Source of the DNA: Alphaproteobacteria bacterium
GTDB taxonomy: Bacteria > Pseudomonadota > Alphaproteobacteria > RF32 > CAG-239
Length of the DNA: 41,427 nt
Direction of reading: 5' to 3'
NCBI GenBank assembly: GCA_017471705.1
Contig: JAFUSH010000016.1
Span: forward strand, 1-41,427
The position numbers and the translations under genes are program-made. Positions 6,109 through 14,762 of the stretch are shown piece by piece (positions within the stretch are counted from its first letter, which is position 1; each line of letters starts with the position of its first letter). The notes beneath the pieces are model-generated. The model saw only the letters and a program-made list of their open reading frames with translations. It was not told where the DNA came from and did not search any database.

Positions 6109-9100
6109 TATTTTGTCCAATATTGGACGAATAACTGGTATCTGTCCAAGCATAGTAGACACTATAGCTGTTATACAACGTTCTCATAGCAGTCATCACC
6201 GCGCTAGAGCAACTTCCGGTTGAAGTAGTCCCTATAGTACCTCCACAATTGTAATCAGCAGCGCTCAGCAAGTTCTTACCCTGCGCCTTGCACCAGTTAT
6301 ACGCGCTCCACCAGTTAAATCCGCCGGTAGAACTGAAGTAAACAGTGCCGATTCCGCTTATATTAGCCGTACGAACAGTTCCGATATCCTCATAAGTTCC
6401 GGTCAAGTTCGCTGCATTATAGTAACTGGCGTTACTGTTATTGCAGGAACCCGATGTAGAACCGTAAGAAGTTATCTTACAATACTTACCACTACCACCG
6501 GTACCTGTGCAAGTACCAATGCCAACTGATACACAAGTTCCGTTTGAGCAGGTCTTGCCGCTGCCGCAAGCCGTGGTGGTCTTGGTATAGCAAGTATTAC
6601 CGCCGTAAGCAGCGCTTGCGCAGCTGACCGTAGAATTCCCGTCACAGCCCGCCGTGCAACTGTCAACATATCCGCCGTCCGAACAAGGTCTTTGATTACA
6701 TTTGCCGCACAACTGGTTGCCGTAATAGCCGCTTGTCGCCAAACTATATCCGGTGCCGCAACTCGTTACGTCTTTGCTGTAACCGCTTGTGCAACCGTTC
6801 TTAGCCGTACAAGTACCGCGCAATTCATCGCCGTAGTAGCAGGAAGTATACGTCCAACCCGTAGAACCGCCGGCGCCGCAATCCGCAACCTTGGTCTTGG
6901 TCTTATCACCGCTGCAGCTCTTTTGCGTACACGTTCCGCATTGCGTATTGCCGGCATAGTTGCTGGCTCCCGTCCAAGTCCATCCGCTGCTTCCGGTTGT
7001 TCCGCAATCCGCAACTTTGGTCTTTTGATTGGCGGTGCAAGATTTTGCCACACATTGATAGCATACACTGTCACCGCTGTAACCATTGGTCGCTGTGCCT
7101 AAGCTCCAGCCGCTGGCTCCGCTGGTGCCGCAGTTTGCCGCACTGGTGGCGTAGCCGCTGGCACAAGATTTTGCCGATGTATGGCTGTAACAAACTGTCT
7201 TGTTGCATAACGTGGTATTGCCGCAATTCCAACCCGAACCGCAAGTGCCGTACGGATACGAACCGGAACAGGTCGGGGTTTGTCCCGATTTGAAAGCGCA
7301 AGTGCCCCAAGTACCGTCGTTCCAACCCGTACCGTTATTCTTACACGTAGGCGTGCGGCTCTGCGTGCCGGTCGTAGCCGCGCAAGTGGTGCCGCTGACT
7401 ACGCAATCCTGCGTTGTTCCCGGTTTGGTAAACTCAGAGCAATTACCATAAGTTCCGTCATTCCAACCCGTACCGTTATTCTTACACGTAGGCGTGCGTT
7501 CTTTCTTACCGCAGGTGCCGCAGTGTGCATATGTGGCAGGTTGGGTAAACTCAGTACAACCGCTCCAAGCCGGATCAGTCCAACCCGTACCGTTATTGTT
7601 ACAAGTAACCGTACGCGTCTTCTTACCGCAGGTGCCGCAGTGTGCTAACTCTGCAGGTTTGGCAGGCGTGCCTATATTATAGTAGCAAGTTGTGCTTGTT
7701 CCGTTGTCAGCTGACGGATTACCGCTGCTGTATGTATGACAATCGGTATTGGTTACCGCCGGCGGTGTTGTCGTAGCATCAGTTGCCATCTTGCTCGGAT
7801 TATAGTAATAGGTCACGCCGTCAGCCGCCGTAACTTTTGAATATTTGTAGCAATTTGTGCGGTTAGACGCAGTCACGCAGCTGCCGTTTGTCAGGTTGTA
7901 GTGCGTATATGTGGCGCCGCCGCAAGATACCGCCGCTTTGGTGGTGTCTTTGGTGTAGCAGCCGCTTGGCGTAGACGCATACCAATACGAGCTTGTCGGA
8001 TATGTCGTGGTGCAAGCCGTGCAGCTTGATGCTCCGGCATTAGACCATTTGCCGCTGCCGCAAGGCGTACAAGTGCCTGAACCTGCCGCGGCGTATGTAT
8101 TTGCCTCGCATTGAGTCTTTTTGCCGTCTTTGCAGGAATAGCCTGCTTCACAGTTCTGAGTACAACTGCTTGAGCCTGCTGTTGACCATTTACCATCCGC
8201 GCACTTACTGCAGGTACCGGAACCGGCAACCGCATAAGTTCCGGCTTCGCATTGCTCTTGCTTGCCGTCTTTACAAGCGTATCCTGCCGGACAATCCAGC
8301 GTACAACTGCCGGATTTGGCATTAGACCACTTGCCCGCCTGACAATTCGTACAACTGCCCGAACCTGCCGCGGCATATGTACCTGCCGGACAATTCGAAC
8401 AGGTGCTTGAGCCTGCAACCGCATAAGTTCCGGCTTCGCATTGCTCTTTCTTGCCGTCTTTACAAGCGTATCCTGCCGGACAATCCTGAGTACAGCTCCC
8501 TGAGCCGGCCGCCGACCATTTACCGTCAGCGCAGTTACTGCAGGTGCCGGAACCGGCAACCGCATACGTACCCGCCGGACATTGAGTCTTGTCGCCGTCT
8601 TTGCAGGAATAGCCTGCTTCACAATTCTGCGAACAGGTATTGGAGCCTGCTGTTGACCATTTACCGTCAGCGCACTTACTGCAGGCGCTTGAACCGGCAA
8701 CAGCATAAGTTCCGGCTTCGCATTGCTCTTTCTTGCCGTCTTTGCAAGAATAACCTGCCGGACAATCCTGAGTACAGCTGCCGGATTTGGCATCTGACCA
8801 CTTGCCTGCCGGACAATTACTGCAACTGCCCGAACCTGCCGCGGCGTATGTGCCTGCCGAACAATTACTGCAGGAGCTTGAACCGGCAACAGCATAAGTT
8901 CCGGCTTCGCATTGTGTTTTATTGCCGTCCTTGCATTTATAACCGGCTTCGCAGTTATCCGTGCAAGCACTGCCGCGCCCTGCCGCCGACCATTTACCGT
9001 CAGCACAGTTAACGCAGGTATCTGCCGAAGTTGCGCCCTCGGCTATCGAGTATTTGCCTGCCGCACAGTTGGTGCAGGTGGTGCCGGCAACCGTGGCGTT

Positions 9101-10852
9101 ATAAGTGCCCTTGCCGCACTTGGTGCAGGTAAAACCGTAAGAATTGCTCGCCGCGGCTTGCTTATATCCCTTGTTGCAGCTTTCAACCTTATGACAGGTA
9201 TATGTGTTCTCGGTGGCGCCGCTGCCGTATACGTAAACAGTGGTGTCACGGGTAGCCGCCAACGAAGCGTTGACCGCACAGCCGGTCGCTAAATAGCAAT
9301 ATGTTTCATCACCGTCACCGTTGAAGTAACGCTTGCCGCCGGCGTCATAAACAAAGCGCGAATCTTTGTTAAGCACCGCAGCCGCGGAGCAACCGGTCGC
9401 GTTGTAGCAGTAAAGGTCTTTGTTCTCACCGCCCTGCTTGCGAACCAAACCGGAATCATACACAAAGTGCGCCGTATCGGTGGTGTTATCGGTATAAGCT
9501 TTGGCAGCGCAATCGGTTACATCAAAGTATTTAACCGTCGCATTGGTGCCGTTCAAATAACCGCTCGCACCATCGTCATACGCAAAATGCGTCGTTTTCT
9601 TTTCGTTTTCCGCATACGCATAACTGCCCTTGCCGGTGATGTTCCAGCAGGTTATATTGCTGTTAACGCCGCCCTTCTTGCGGGTATATGAATATGAAGC
9701 AAAATATTTGCTGTCAGGCTCTTCGCTGTACGCATACTGCATACAGTTTTTAATGCGGTAATAGGTGGCTTCGGTATCACCTCCGTCAAGATACGCCGTC
9801 GCGCTCTCGTATTCAAAATACGTCGGCTTTTCGGCGCTGTCATAGGCATAATCCGCCTTGCCGCTCACTATCCAACAGGTAAAACCGTTCTGCGTTTTGC
9901 TTGACGATTTGAAATACGTGGTATCCGGTTGGTTGCCTGCATAAGCGTGAACATTACAGCCGGTTACCTTATACACGCTGATGCCCGATGCACTGTCGGT
10001 CGAATACTTGAAATACTTGCCGTCAGGTTTTTGGTCGGTATATCCGTTGTCGGTATTAGCTCCGGTCGCCTTAAAGCATTGAACACCGTCAGCCAGTTTA
10101 TCGGAAACTTTGAATATCACCGTGCTGGGCGATTCATTCAGCCAACCGTTGACCGCATTGCAGCCCGTCGCCTTGTAACAAGTCTTTTTCTCGGTGACGG
10201 TGACGATTTCAGGTTCGGCAGAAGTATCTATATAACGCTGCGAACCGGTCTTGGTGTCTACCGTAAAGACATTGGTGTCGCGGGTTTCGGTAGTATATCC
10301 CTCGCCCACGCTTACCGCGTTGGCATAGCACTGCTTGCCGTTGGTGCCGCGCTTGGAGTCGTAGTTATAGCAATTGTTATCGCTCTTGCCCGGCTCACTC
10401 GTCGTATAATTGCCGCCGCTCAACCGAGCTATGTTATAATAACAGTCGCTCCTTTTAAGCATAGTTATCGTCGTTCCGGAAACAGTCGCACCATAGGTAT
10501 ATTCAGGCATTTGATATGTTGTGCAGTCATTAGGCTCAATCAAACCTTTCGACGCACAATCGCCTTTGGTGCAATATTCTTCAACCGGCGTGCATTTGCC
10601 GTTTATCCGATTTCCCGTGAAGCCGCTGTACGAATACTCATAACACGAAGTCGGACAGGCTTCCAATCCAGCCCTGTATCCGCTCGGAGTTGCTTTTTCC
10701 GTACACCTGAAATAAGTGCCTTGCGCATTCGTACACGAATCGCAATCCCACCCTTCTTCACAAGCTTGATTTTTACATTTGATTTGGGTTAAATAATACC
10801 CGATACACTGCTCGCCTTGGACAGCTTTAATAGCGGACCTCAGCTCGCCCAT
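6014..10852 (-). CDS. DGR target protein: giant Cys-rich surface-type protein with C-terminal C-type-lectin-like variable domain
   Basis: This is a 1612-residue open frame. About residues 1-560 hold degenerate 30-45-residue modules of the form YFxYxS...CYxxTGC. About 570-920 hold tandem cysteine-rich modules (GKWSxAGSxxC, CxAGYxCKDG, QCEAGTYAVAG) resembling the ephrin-receptor-like/GCC2-GCC3 repeats of surface proteins. About 1000-1100 hold CGTCGKKxRTxTCxNNGTGW repeats, and more Cys-rich repeats run to about 1480. The last 120 residues look like a C-type lectin fold (GGFNWWSAYNWCKAQGKNL...AWTDTSY...YAVCK) carrying the VR. The protein presumably displays a diversifiable binding domain outside the cell on a long disulfide-rich stalk; ligand unknown. 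The ATG at 10852 has no ribosome binding site. The true start is probably 10980, out of frame by one base across a G tract (see the leader entry). Confidence 0.93.
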   Translation of the reverse strand: MGELRSAIKAVQGEQCIGYYLTQIKCKNQACEEGWDCDSCTNAQGTYFRCTEKATPSGYRAGLEACPTSCYEYSYSGFTGNRINGKCTPVEEYCTKGDCASKGLIEPNDCTTYQMPEYTYGATVSGTTITMLKRSDCYYNIARLSGGNYTTSEPGKSDNNCYNYDSKRGTNGKQCYANAVSVGEGYTTETRDTNVFTVDTKTGSQRYIDTSAEPEIVTVTEKKTCYKATGCNAVNGWLNESPSTVIFKVSDKLADGVQCFKATGANTDNGYTDQKPDGKYFKYSTDSASGISVYKVTGCNVHAYAGNQPDTTYFKSSSKTQNGFTCWIVSGKADYAYDSAEKPTYFEYESATAYLDGGDTEATYYRIKNCMQYAYSEEPDSKYFASYSYTRKKGGVNSNITCWNITGKGSYAYAENEKKTTHFAYDDGASGYLNGTNATVKYFDVTDCAAKAYTDNTTDTAHFVYDSGLVRKQGGENKDLYCYNATGCSAAAVLNKDSRFVYDAGGKRYFNGDGDETYCYLATGCAVNASLAATRDTTVYVYGSGATENTYTCHKVESCNKGYKQAAASNSYGFTCTKCGKGTYNATVAGTTCTNCAAGKYSIAEGATSADTCVNCADGKWSAAGRGSACTDNCEAGYKCKDGNKTQCEAGTYAVAGSSSCSNCSAGTYAAAGSGSCSNCPAGKWSDAKSGSCTQDCPAGYSCKDGKKEQCEAGTYAVAGSSACSKCADGKWSTAGSNTCSQNCEAGYSCKDGDKTQCPAGTYAVAGSGTCSNCADGKWSAAGSGSCTQDCPAGYACKDGKKEQCEAGTYAVAGSSTCSNCPAGTYAAAGSGSCTNCQAGKWSNAKSGSCTLDCPAGYACKDGKQEQCEAGTYAVAGSGTCSKCADGKWSTAGSSSCTQNCEAGYSCKDGKKTQCEANTYAAAGSGTCTPCGSGKWSNAGASSCTACTTTYPTSSYWYASTPSGCYTKDTTKAAVSCGGATYTHYNLTNGSCVTASNRTNCYKYSKVTAADGVTYYYNPSKMATDATTTPPAVTNTDCHTYSSGNPSADNGTSTTCYYNIGTPAKPAELAHCGTCGKKTRTVTCNNNGTGWTDPAWSGCTEFTQPATYAHCGTCGKKERTPTCKNNGTGWNDGTYGNCSEFTKPGTTQDCVVSGTTCAATTGTQSRTPTCKNNGTGWNDGTWGTCAFKSGQTPTCSGSYPYGTCGSGWNCGNTTLCNKTVCYSHTSAKSCASGYATSAANCGTSGASGWSLGTATNGYSGDSVCYQCVAKSCTANQKTKVADCGTTGSSGWTWTGASNYAGNTQCGTCTQKSCSGDKTKTKVADCGAGGSTGWTYTSCYYGDELRGTCTAKNGCTSGYSKDVTSCGTGYSLATSGYYGNQLCGKCNQRPCSDGGYVDSCTAGCDGNSTVSCASAAYGGNTCYTKTTTACGSGKTCSNGTCVSVGIGTCTGTGGSGKYCKITSYGSTSGSCNNSNASYYNAANLTGTYEDIGTVRTANISGIGTVYFSSTGGFNWWSAYNWCKAQGKNLLSAADYNCGGTIGTTSTGSCSSAVMTAMRTLYNSYSVYYAWTDTSYSSNIGQNSCTAFYAGLYVGYLRNNDRYYGSSNDYAVCK
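8030..9130 (-). repeat. Tandem Cys-rich repeat array within the DGR target gene
   Basis: Within the coding sequence there are seven GKWS modules and six CxAGYxCKDG modules, alternating with CxAGTYAVAGSxxCSxC modules. The DNA units are nearly identical in places (recurrent TTGCCGTCTTT and GCATAAGTTCCGGC on the plus strand). Such arrays change copy number by recombination and may also be collapsed or expanded by assembly. Confidence 0.8.
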
Positions 10853-10980
10853 ACACTGCCCGCCGGGCAGAAAGCAGATTCTCGAGTAAGCGTCTGAGCA
10901 GAGGAGTACCGTTGTAATGAGTATATAATACCCCCCCCCCCCAAGATTTTTACGATTTTGCGTAAGATTTTTCTTCTCAT
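10840..10980 (-). other. Out-of-phase signal-peptide leader with 12-G tract (candidate phase-variation switch of the DGR target)
   Basis: On the minus strand AAGGAG lies 7 bases before ATG at 10980-10978, the only well-formed translation start for the target gene. It opens MRRKILRKIVKIL, then a run of exactly 12 G (10931-10942). With 12 G the frame ends at TGA 10842-10840 after 46 codons. With 13 G the frame continues GGGGYYILITTVLLCSDAYS and runs without a stop into the 1612-residue frame. That arrangement gives a basic n-region, hydrophobic core and S-D-A cleavage-like site, i.e. a secretion signal. The long frame has no ATG of its own between a TAG just upstream of 10980 and the RBS-less ATG at 10852. 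Either this is a slippage ON/OFF switch captured OFF, or a homopolymer miscount. Confidence 0.75.
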
Positions 10981-11315
10981 CGCTCTTCTCCTTCTAAATT
11001 CTACTTATCTCAAAGGCTTTTGCGCTATATGCACAAAAAACCCCGAACAGATTCACGGCACTATCACTAATGCCAAGTATACAAAGAGCTGTTGAGACTC
11101 CAAATCTTTTTGAGATTTCAGACACACTTGTGGCGTATCATAACTTCAATATATCACACTTTTTTAAAAAGAAATATGAATTTTTTGTGAACTTTAAAAA
11201 ATGTGGAAAATTTTGCAATCAAAAACAGCATAAAAAGCAAATATAATCATATTTAAATAAAAAAATACCCGACATCAACCAAATGACATCGAGTAAAATC
11301 TTAAAAAAAACATTC
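10981..11315. other. Intergenic region upstream of the DGR target
   Basis: About 335 bases without a gene. The part next to the target gene holds its ribosome binding site (AAGGAG, plus-strand complement near 10988-10993). I see no convincing promoter hexamers, hairpin terminator or repeat in the remainder, which is AT-rich. Confidence 0.4.
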
Positions 11316-11504
11316 TTATTTTATCATATATGCAAATAAAGCATAGCAGGCAGATATACCCACAACAATATAGATAATCGGAATTACCGCCGGAGCAAAT
11401 CCAAACAGAAATTCAACCAAATTAAATTTGAAAGCTCCGACTAATCCCCAGTTAATGCCGCCGATGATAGTCAACAGCAGAGCTATTCTTTTCAATGCCA
11501 TCAT
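11316..11504 (-). CDS. DUF378-family small membrane protein
   Basis: This 62-residue protein has two hydrophobic segments (about residues 5-27 and 33-60). It carries the family pattern ALKRIALLLTIIGGINWGLVG in its first half, recognisable as DUF378 (YuzA-like). The function of the family is not known; such proteins sit in the cytoplasmic membrane. AGGAGG lies 5 bases before the first ATG. It is a single gene transcribed away from pgpA, with its own promoter. Confidence 0.85.
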   Translation of the reverse strand: MMALKRIALLLTIIGGINWGLVGAFKFNLVEFLFGFAPAVIPIIYIVVGISACYALFAYMIK

Positions 11505-11533
11505 ATTTCCTCCTAAAATTAATGATATTAATT

Positions 11534-11563
11534 ATTATATCCAAAGTCTTAACTTTGTGTAAA
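11534..11563 (-). promoter_or_regulatory. Promoter of the DUF378 gene
   Basis: On the minus strand TTTACA (11563-11558) and a perfect TATAAT (11539-11534) are separated by 18 bases, about 30 bases before the start codon. A second TATAAT on the plus strand at 11567-11572 may serve pgpA but lacks a good -35 hexamer. Confidence 0.5.
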
Positions 11564-11634
11564 AAATATAATATCATTTGCCAATAATTCCAACTTGCGC
11601 TAAGAAATAAATAATTGTATGAAAGGATAAAAAT

Positions 11635-12117
11635 ATGTCGAAAAAACTTGCATTGATACTCGCTACTTATTTTGGATTAGGGCTGTCCCCCAAAGCTCCG
11701 GGAACGGTGGGGTCAATCGGAACCATTCCGCTCGCCTTCGTTTTAACTTACTTTTCCGGAATTTACGGAATACTGATTGCCGCTATTTTGGTAACCATTG
11801 TCGGTATTATGGCAACCGATGCAGTTATCAGTGACCAAGAAGACAAAGACCCCGGAAAGGTCGTTATTGATGAAGTGGCCGGACAATTGTTGGCTTTTGT
11901 TGCAGTCGCCGATAACCTGTATCATAACACCCAAATTTGGTGGATTTATCTCGTAGGATTGGCCGCATTTCGCTTTTTTGATATATGCAAAATGGGACCT
12001 GTCAAATGGTTTGATTCCAAAATGAAAAATGCCTACGGAGTTATGATGGATGATGTCTGCGCCGGACTTATGGCAAGCGTCGTAGTTTGGATGATTTTCA
12101 AGTACTTCGCTGCATAG
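11635..12117 (+). CDS. pgpA: Phosphatidylglycerophosphatase A
   Basis: This enzyme dephosphorylates phosphatidylglycerol phosphate to phosphatidylglycerol at the inner membrane. The 160-residue protein has the family signatures LGLSPKAPGTVGS (about residues 16-28) and DPGKVVIDEVAGQ (about 72-84), the latter with the metal-binding acidic residues. Hydrophobic helices follow. AAAGGATAAAAAT precedes the ATG. It lies alone between the DUF378 gene and the low-GC restriction-modification island. Confidence 0.93.
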   Translation: MSKKLALILATYFGLGLSPKAPGTVGSIGTIPLAFVLTYFSGIYGILIAAILVTIVGIMATDAVISDQEDKDPGKVVIDEVAGQLLAFVAVADNLYHNTQIWWIYLVGLAAFRFFDICKMGPVKWFDSKMKNAYGVMMDDVCAGLMASVVVWMIFKYFAA

Positions 12118-12202
12118 AATTAAAAAAAATAGTTAATAATCTTATTTTTTAGTATATTTAAAATTCATATTATGCAACAATCGTCTTACGTTGGTGTAAT
12201 CT

Positions 12203-13549
12203 ATGGAAAGGTCTCATAAATCGATGCAATACAATTTGGCTCTGGATAATCCGTATTTATCTATAAGTGAGATTGCAAATATAACAAATAAAAGCATAAA
12301 ATTCATAAGGAGAGAAGTTGCCTTAGGTAAATTAGAAAGTACAAAAAAAGGAAATAAAACATTAATCAATAAATCTTCTTTTGAACTATGGAAAAACAAT
12401 ATAAATACGGAGTACAACGAATATATAAATACAGTTGATTGTAGACTTTCTGAATATATTAATAAATCCAAAAGAAAAGCGGATATTGTTAATTGGGTTG
12501 ATATTGAAAATGAAATTAACAATATAGATGCATGGAAAGATAATAGCCAAATACGAGACTTTAATTTTATTGATTTGTTTACCGGAGCAGGAGGACTCAG
12601 TTGCGGATTGACAATGGCGGGAATGATGCCTGTCGGTTCAATTGAGATTATGCCCCAAGCTGTTGAAACTTATAAGTATAATTTCAGCAAAATAAAAGGA
12701 TTCACAGATAACGTTACTAACAAAGATATAAGAGAGACTTCTGTCAAAAATGATTTAATTAATTCCGTGAAGGATAGACATATTCATCTTATTGCAGGCG
12801 GTTTCCCTTGTCAGGGATTTAGTATGGCCGGAAATAGAATAGTCACAGATTCCCGAAATTCATTATACTTAGATATGTTGGAAATAGTTAAAAGAATTAA
12901 ACCTGATTTTGTTCTAATGGAGAATGTCGAAGGTTTAAGATCTATGTTAAACGGAAAAATTGAAGAAAAAATCATAAATGACTATAAAAACATAGGTTAC
13001 AATATAAATGTTACAGTTTTAGATAGTGCCGATTACGGAGTTCCTCAATTCAGACGCAGAGTTATCTTTATAGGTAACCGATTGGGAATTAAAAACTTTC
13101 ATCCTAAGCCATTCTTAAATGAAAAATCTTACAAAACAGTTGGAGATGCTTTGAATAAGTTTTTAGATATGCCTGAAAATAAAGAAATAAATCATATATT
13201 TGCCAAGACAAGTGATAGTATGAAAAAAAGATTGGAAAATGTGCCTATTGGTAAGAGTTTATATGGCAATTATAGCGATGCGTGGAAAAAAGTTGACTGG
13301 AACAAACCTTCTTGCACTGTCAAAGAAAATCACGGAGGAGTAAATATACACCCTATTTTAAATAGGGTTATGACCCCTAGAGAACTGGCTAAATTACAAT
13401 CATTCCCTGATGATTTCATATTCAAGGGAGCTAAAAAATGGCAATTGGTTCAAATAGGGAATGCTGTTCCGTGTTTATTAGGAAAGGCTATCGGTTTAGC
13501 TATACTATCATCGTATGATAGGAAAGAGAAGGAGAAAGATAATGACTAA
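12203..13549 (+). CDS. DNA (cytosine-5-)-methyltransferase of a type II restriction-modification system
   Basis: Methylates cytosine C5 in a specific DNA site using S-adenosylmethionine. The C5 family motifs are in order: FIDLFTGAGGLSCG (motif I, SAM binding), GGFPCQGFS (motif IV, catalytic Cys near residue 203), LMENVEGL (motif VI), GVPQFRRRVIFIG (motif VIII) and QIGNAVP (motif X). Residues about 16-60 (YLSISEIANITNKSIKFIRREVALGKL) form an extra N-terminal helix-turn-helix-like segment that may autoregulate the operon. The 448-residue gene is much richer in A/T than its neighbours, suggesting horizontal transfer. It overlaps the next gene by 8 bases. A second possible start is the ATG at 12224. 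Recognition sequence cannot be told from the sequence. Confidence 0.93.
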   Translation: MERSHKSMQYNLALDNPYLSISEIANITNKSIKFIRREVALGKLESTKKGNKTLINKSSFELWKNNINTEYNEYINTVDCRLSEYINKSKRKADIVNWVDIENEINNIDAWKDNSQIRDFNFIDLFTGAGGLSCGLTMAGMMPVGSIEIMPQAVETYKYNFSKIKGFTDNVTNKDIRETSVKNDLINSVKDRHIHLIAGGFPCQGFSMAGNRIVTDSRNSLYLDMLEIVKRIKPDFVLMENVEGLRSMLNGKIEEKIINDYKNIGYNINVTVLDSADYGVPQFRRRVIFIGNRLGIKNFHPKPFLNEKSYKTVGDALNKFLDMPENKEINHIFAKTSDSMKKRLENVPIGKSLYGNYSDAWKKVDWNKPSCTVKENHGGVNIHPILNRVMTPRELAKLQSFPDDFIFKGAKKWQLVQIGNAVPCLLGKAIGLAILSSYDRKEKEKDND

Positions 13550-14276
13550 TGAATATTTTGTAAATATATCATATGTAAAAAAGAAACTAGAGGAATATCT
13601 GTCCACCATTTTTAAGGTTTACGGAAATGAGTTAGTTTTAAAACTTGAAGATTATAATTTATTGCAATCAGAACATAATTGCATAGAAAGTTCAACCGCA
13701 ACCGGTTTCATAATGGAAGAATTTATTACCTCCAAATTGGAAATATATACTAGTAATCATAATGAAACAAATGAAATTAAGGTACATAAGATTTCAAATT
13801 CAACAGTAAATTCAAGTTACGATTGTTACGTTGAATATAAAAATATATTTTTTATGATAAATATAAAAGTTGAAAAAAGTAGATCAAATAACAATGGGGT
13901 TTCCGCTATAAATATATTGCATTATGATTATGTCGAATGTAACGCAGACAAAGACAAGGCTTACCTTGTGTTAAAAACAAATTACTGCTTTAATAAATCA
14001 TCTAAAGATGGTGAAAGAAAAATTTTTATTGATAAAATTTATGGTTATTTTCTTGAACAAATTGATTTTTCTAAAGGTTATCAACAAGATAATCGAAACT
14101 GGTCGTCGAATTTTAACGGCAATTCAGGAAGATTACAAATTACTCAAACAATTTTAAAGAATAACCAATTAAAGGAAAAAGATATATCGTATGAAAGAAC
14201 TAAGGAATTTATACACAAAATATATTTGGATAATTTATTGAATTTAAATAAAGAAAGTACCGAGGATATTGAATAA
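13542..14276 (+). CDS. Candidate type II restriction endonuclease paired with the C5 methyltransferase
   Basis: This 244-residue protein begins at ATG 13542 inside the end of the methyltransferase gene (ATGACTAA overlap) behind GGAGAA, so the two are translationally coupled. I do not recognise the family directly. A possible PD-(D/E)xK-like core is visible: Glu59-Glu60 in FIMEEF, then YDCYVEYKNIFFMINIKVEK (Asp94, Lys109, Glu111, Lys112), in which a beta hairpin separates an acidic residue from a lysine cluster. Position, size and AT-rich composition fit the endonuclease partner of an RM system. The endonuclease call is inference from context and should be taken as likely but unproven. Confidence 0.65.
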   Translation: MTNEYFVNISYVKKKLEEYLSTIFKVYGNELVLKLEDYNLLQSEHNCIESSTATGFIMEEFITSKLEIYTSNHNETNEIKVHKISNSTVNSSYDCYVEYKNIFFMINIKVEKSRSNNNGVSAINILHYDYVECNADKDKAYLVLKTNYCFNKSSKDGERKIFIDKIYGYFLEQIDFSKGYQQDNRNWSSNFNGNSGRLQITQTILKNNQLKEKDISYERTKEFIHKIYLDNLLNLNKESTEDIE

Positions 14277-14294
14277 TTTGCAAGGAATAAATAT

Positions 14295-14322
14295 AAAAAT
14301 GAGAGCAACTGCTCTCATTTTA
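14295..14322 (+). terminator. Rho-independent terminator of the RM operon
   Basis: An 11-bp perfect stem AAAATGAGAGC (14296-14306) / GCTCTCATTTT (14311-14321) with AACT loop lies 20 bases after the endonuclease stop codon. The T-rich right arm and symmetric A/T flanks let it act on both strands. Confidence 0.8.
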
Positions 14323-14401
14323 TCCTCTTATTTTTTAGGATATTTAACCTCTAATGGCAAATTGTCATTATAATAAGATTTTATTTTTCCTGTAATTAAA
14401 A

Positions 14402-14752
14402 CTAACTGAATAAAGCAATGCCTAAACTTATTAGAAATGGTATCAGTTGCATCAGAATTGCAATCAAATTTATACGAGCAATGAAAAAATAATTCCAAAT
14501 AATCGGAAAAGCAAACAACAACCCATATAGAGAAGTTTCAATAATATCACCCATAAACATATTATGTGCCATATCGAAAGTTCTTATTTCTCCGTATGAT
14601 TTCGGATTATTAATTCCACCGTCATAATTGAATAAATGGAAACAAAATGAAACGAAACATAAAATATTAAAAACCATAACGCTCCAGAAACAGCAAAAAA
14701 CAATGATATTTGCTCTATTATTTACAATTTTTAATACATTTATCATAGACAT
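14402..14752 (-). CDS. Small membrane protein, function unknown
   Basis: This 116-residue protein is not recognised. Three hydrophobic stretches are visible (about residues 17-42, 72-92 and 94-115), with a polar loop YDGGINNPKSYGEIRTFD between the first two. AAGGAAAATGGG precedes the ATG. It follows 14763-15122 by 10 bases on the same strand, so the two probably form an operon. Both share the low GC content of the adjacent restriction-modification genes and may belong to the same acquired island. Confidence 0.65.
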   Translation of the reverse strand: MSMINVLKIVNNRANIIVFCCFWSVMVFNILCFVSFCFHLFNYDGGINNPKSYGEIRTFDMAHNMFMGDIIETSLYGLLFAFPIIWNYFFIARINLIAILMQLIPFLISLGIALFS

Positions 14753-14762
14753 CCCATTTTCC

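Noticed and set aside
7891..9006. Long open frame (371 codons) in another frame of the minus strand, and several plus-strand frames over 6.5-10.8 kb
   Set aside because: These are shadow frames produced by the repetitive, codon-biased Cys-rich repeats of the target gene.
6014..10852. Target gene as a simple pseudogene because its start is out of frame
   Set aside because: The only lesion is the length of a 12-G run, while 1612 codons remain open and the VR shows fresh adenine-specific change. A switch or a miscount is more likely than decay.
10856..10870. Perfect palindrome CTGCCCGCCGGGCAG as a regulatory site
   Set aside because: It lies in the leader coding region and is explained as well by Gly/Pro codons; no second copy is seen.
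11040..11090. Possible terminator or operator around CCCCGAAC and GGCACTATCACTAATGCC upstream of the target gene
   Set aside because: Pairing is only 4 bp and there is no T tail or second site.
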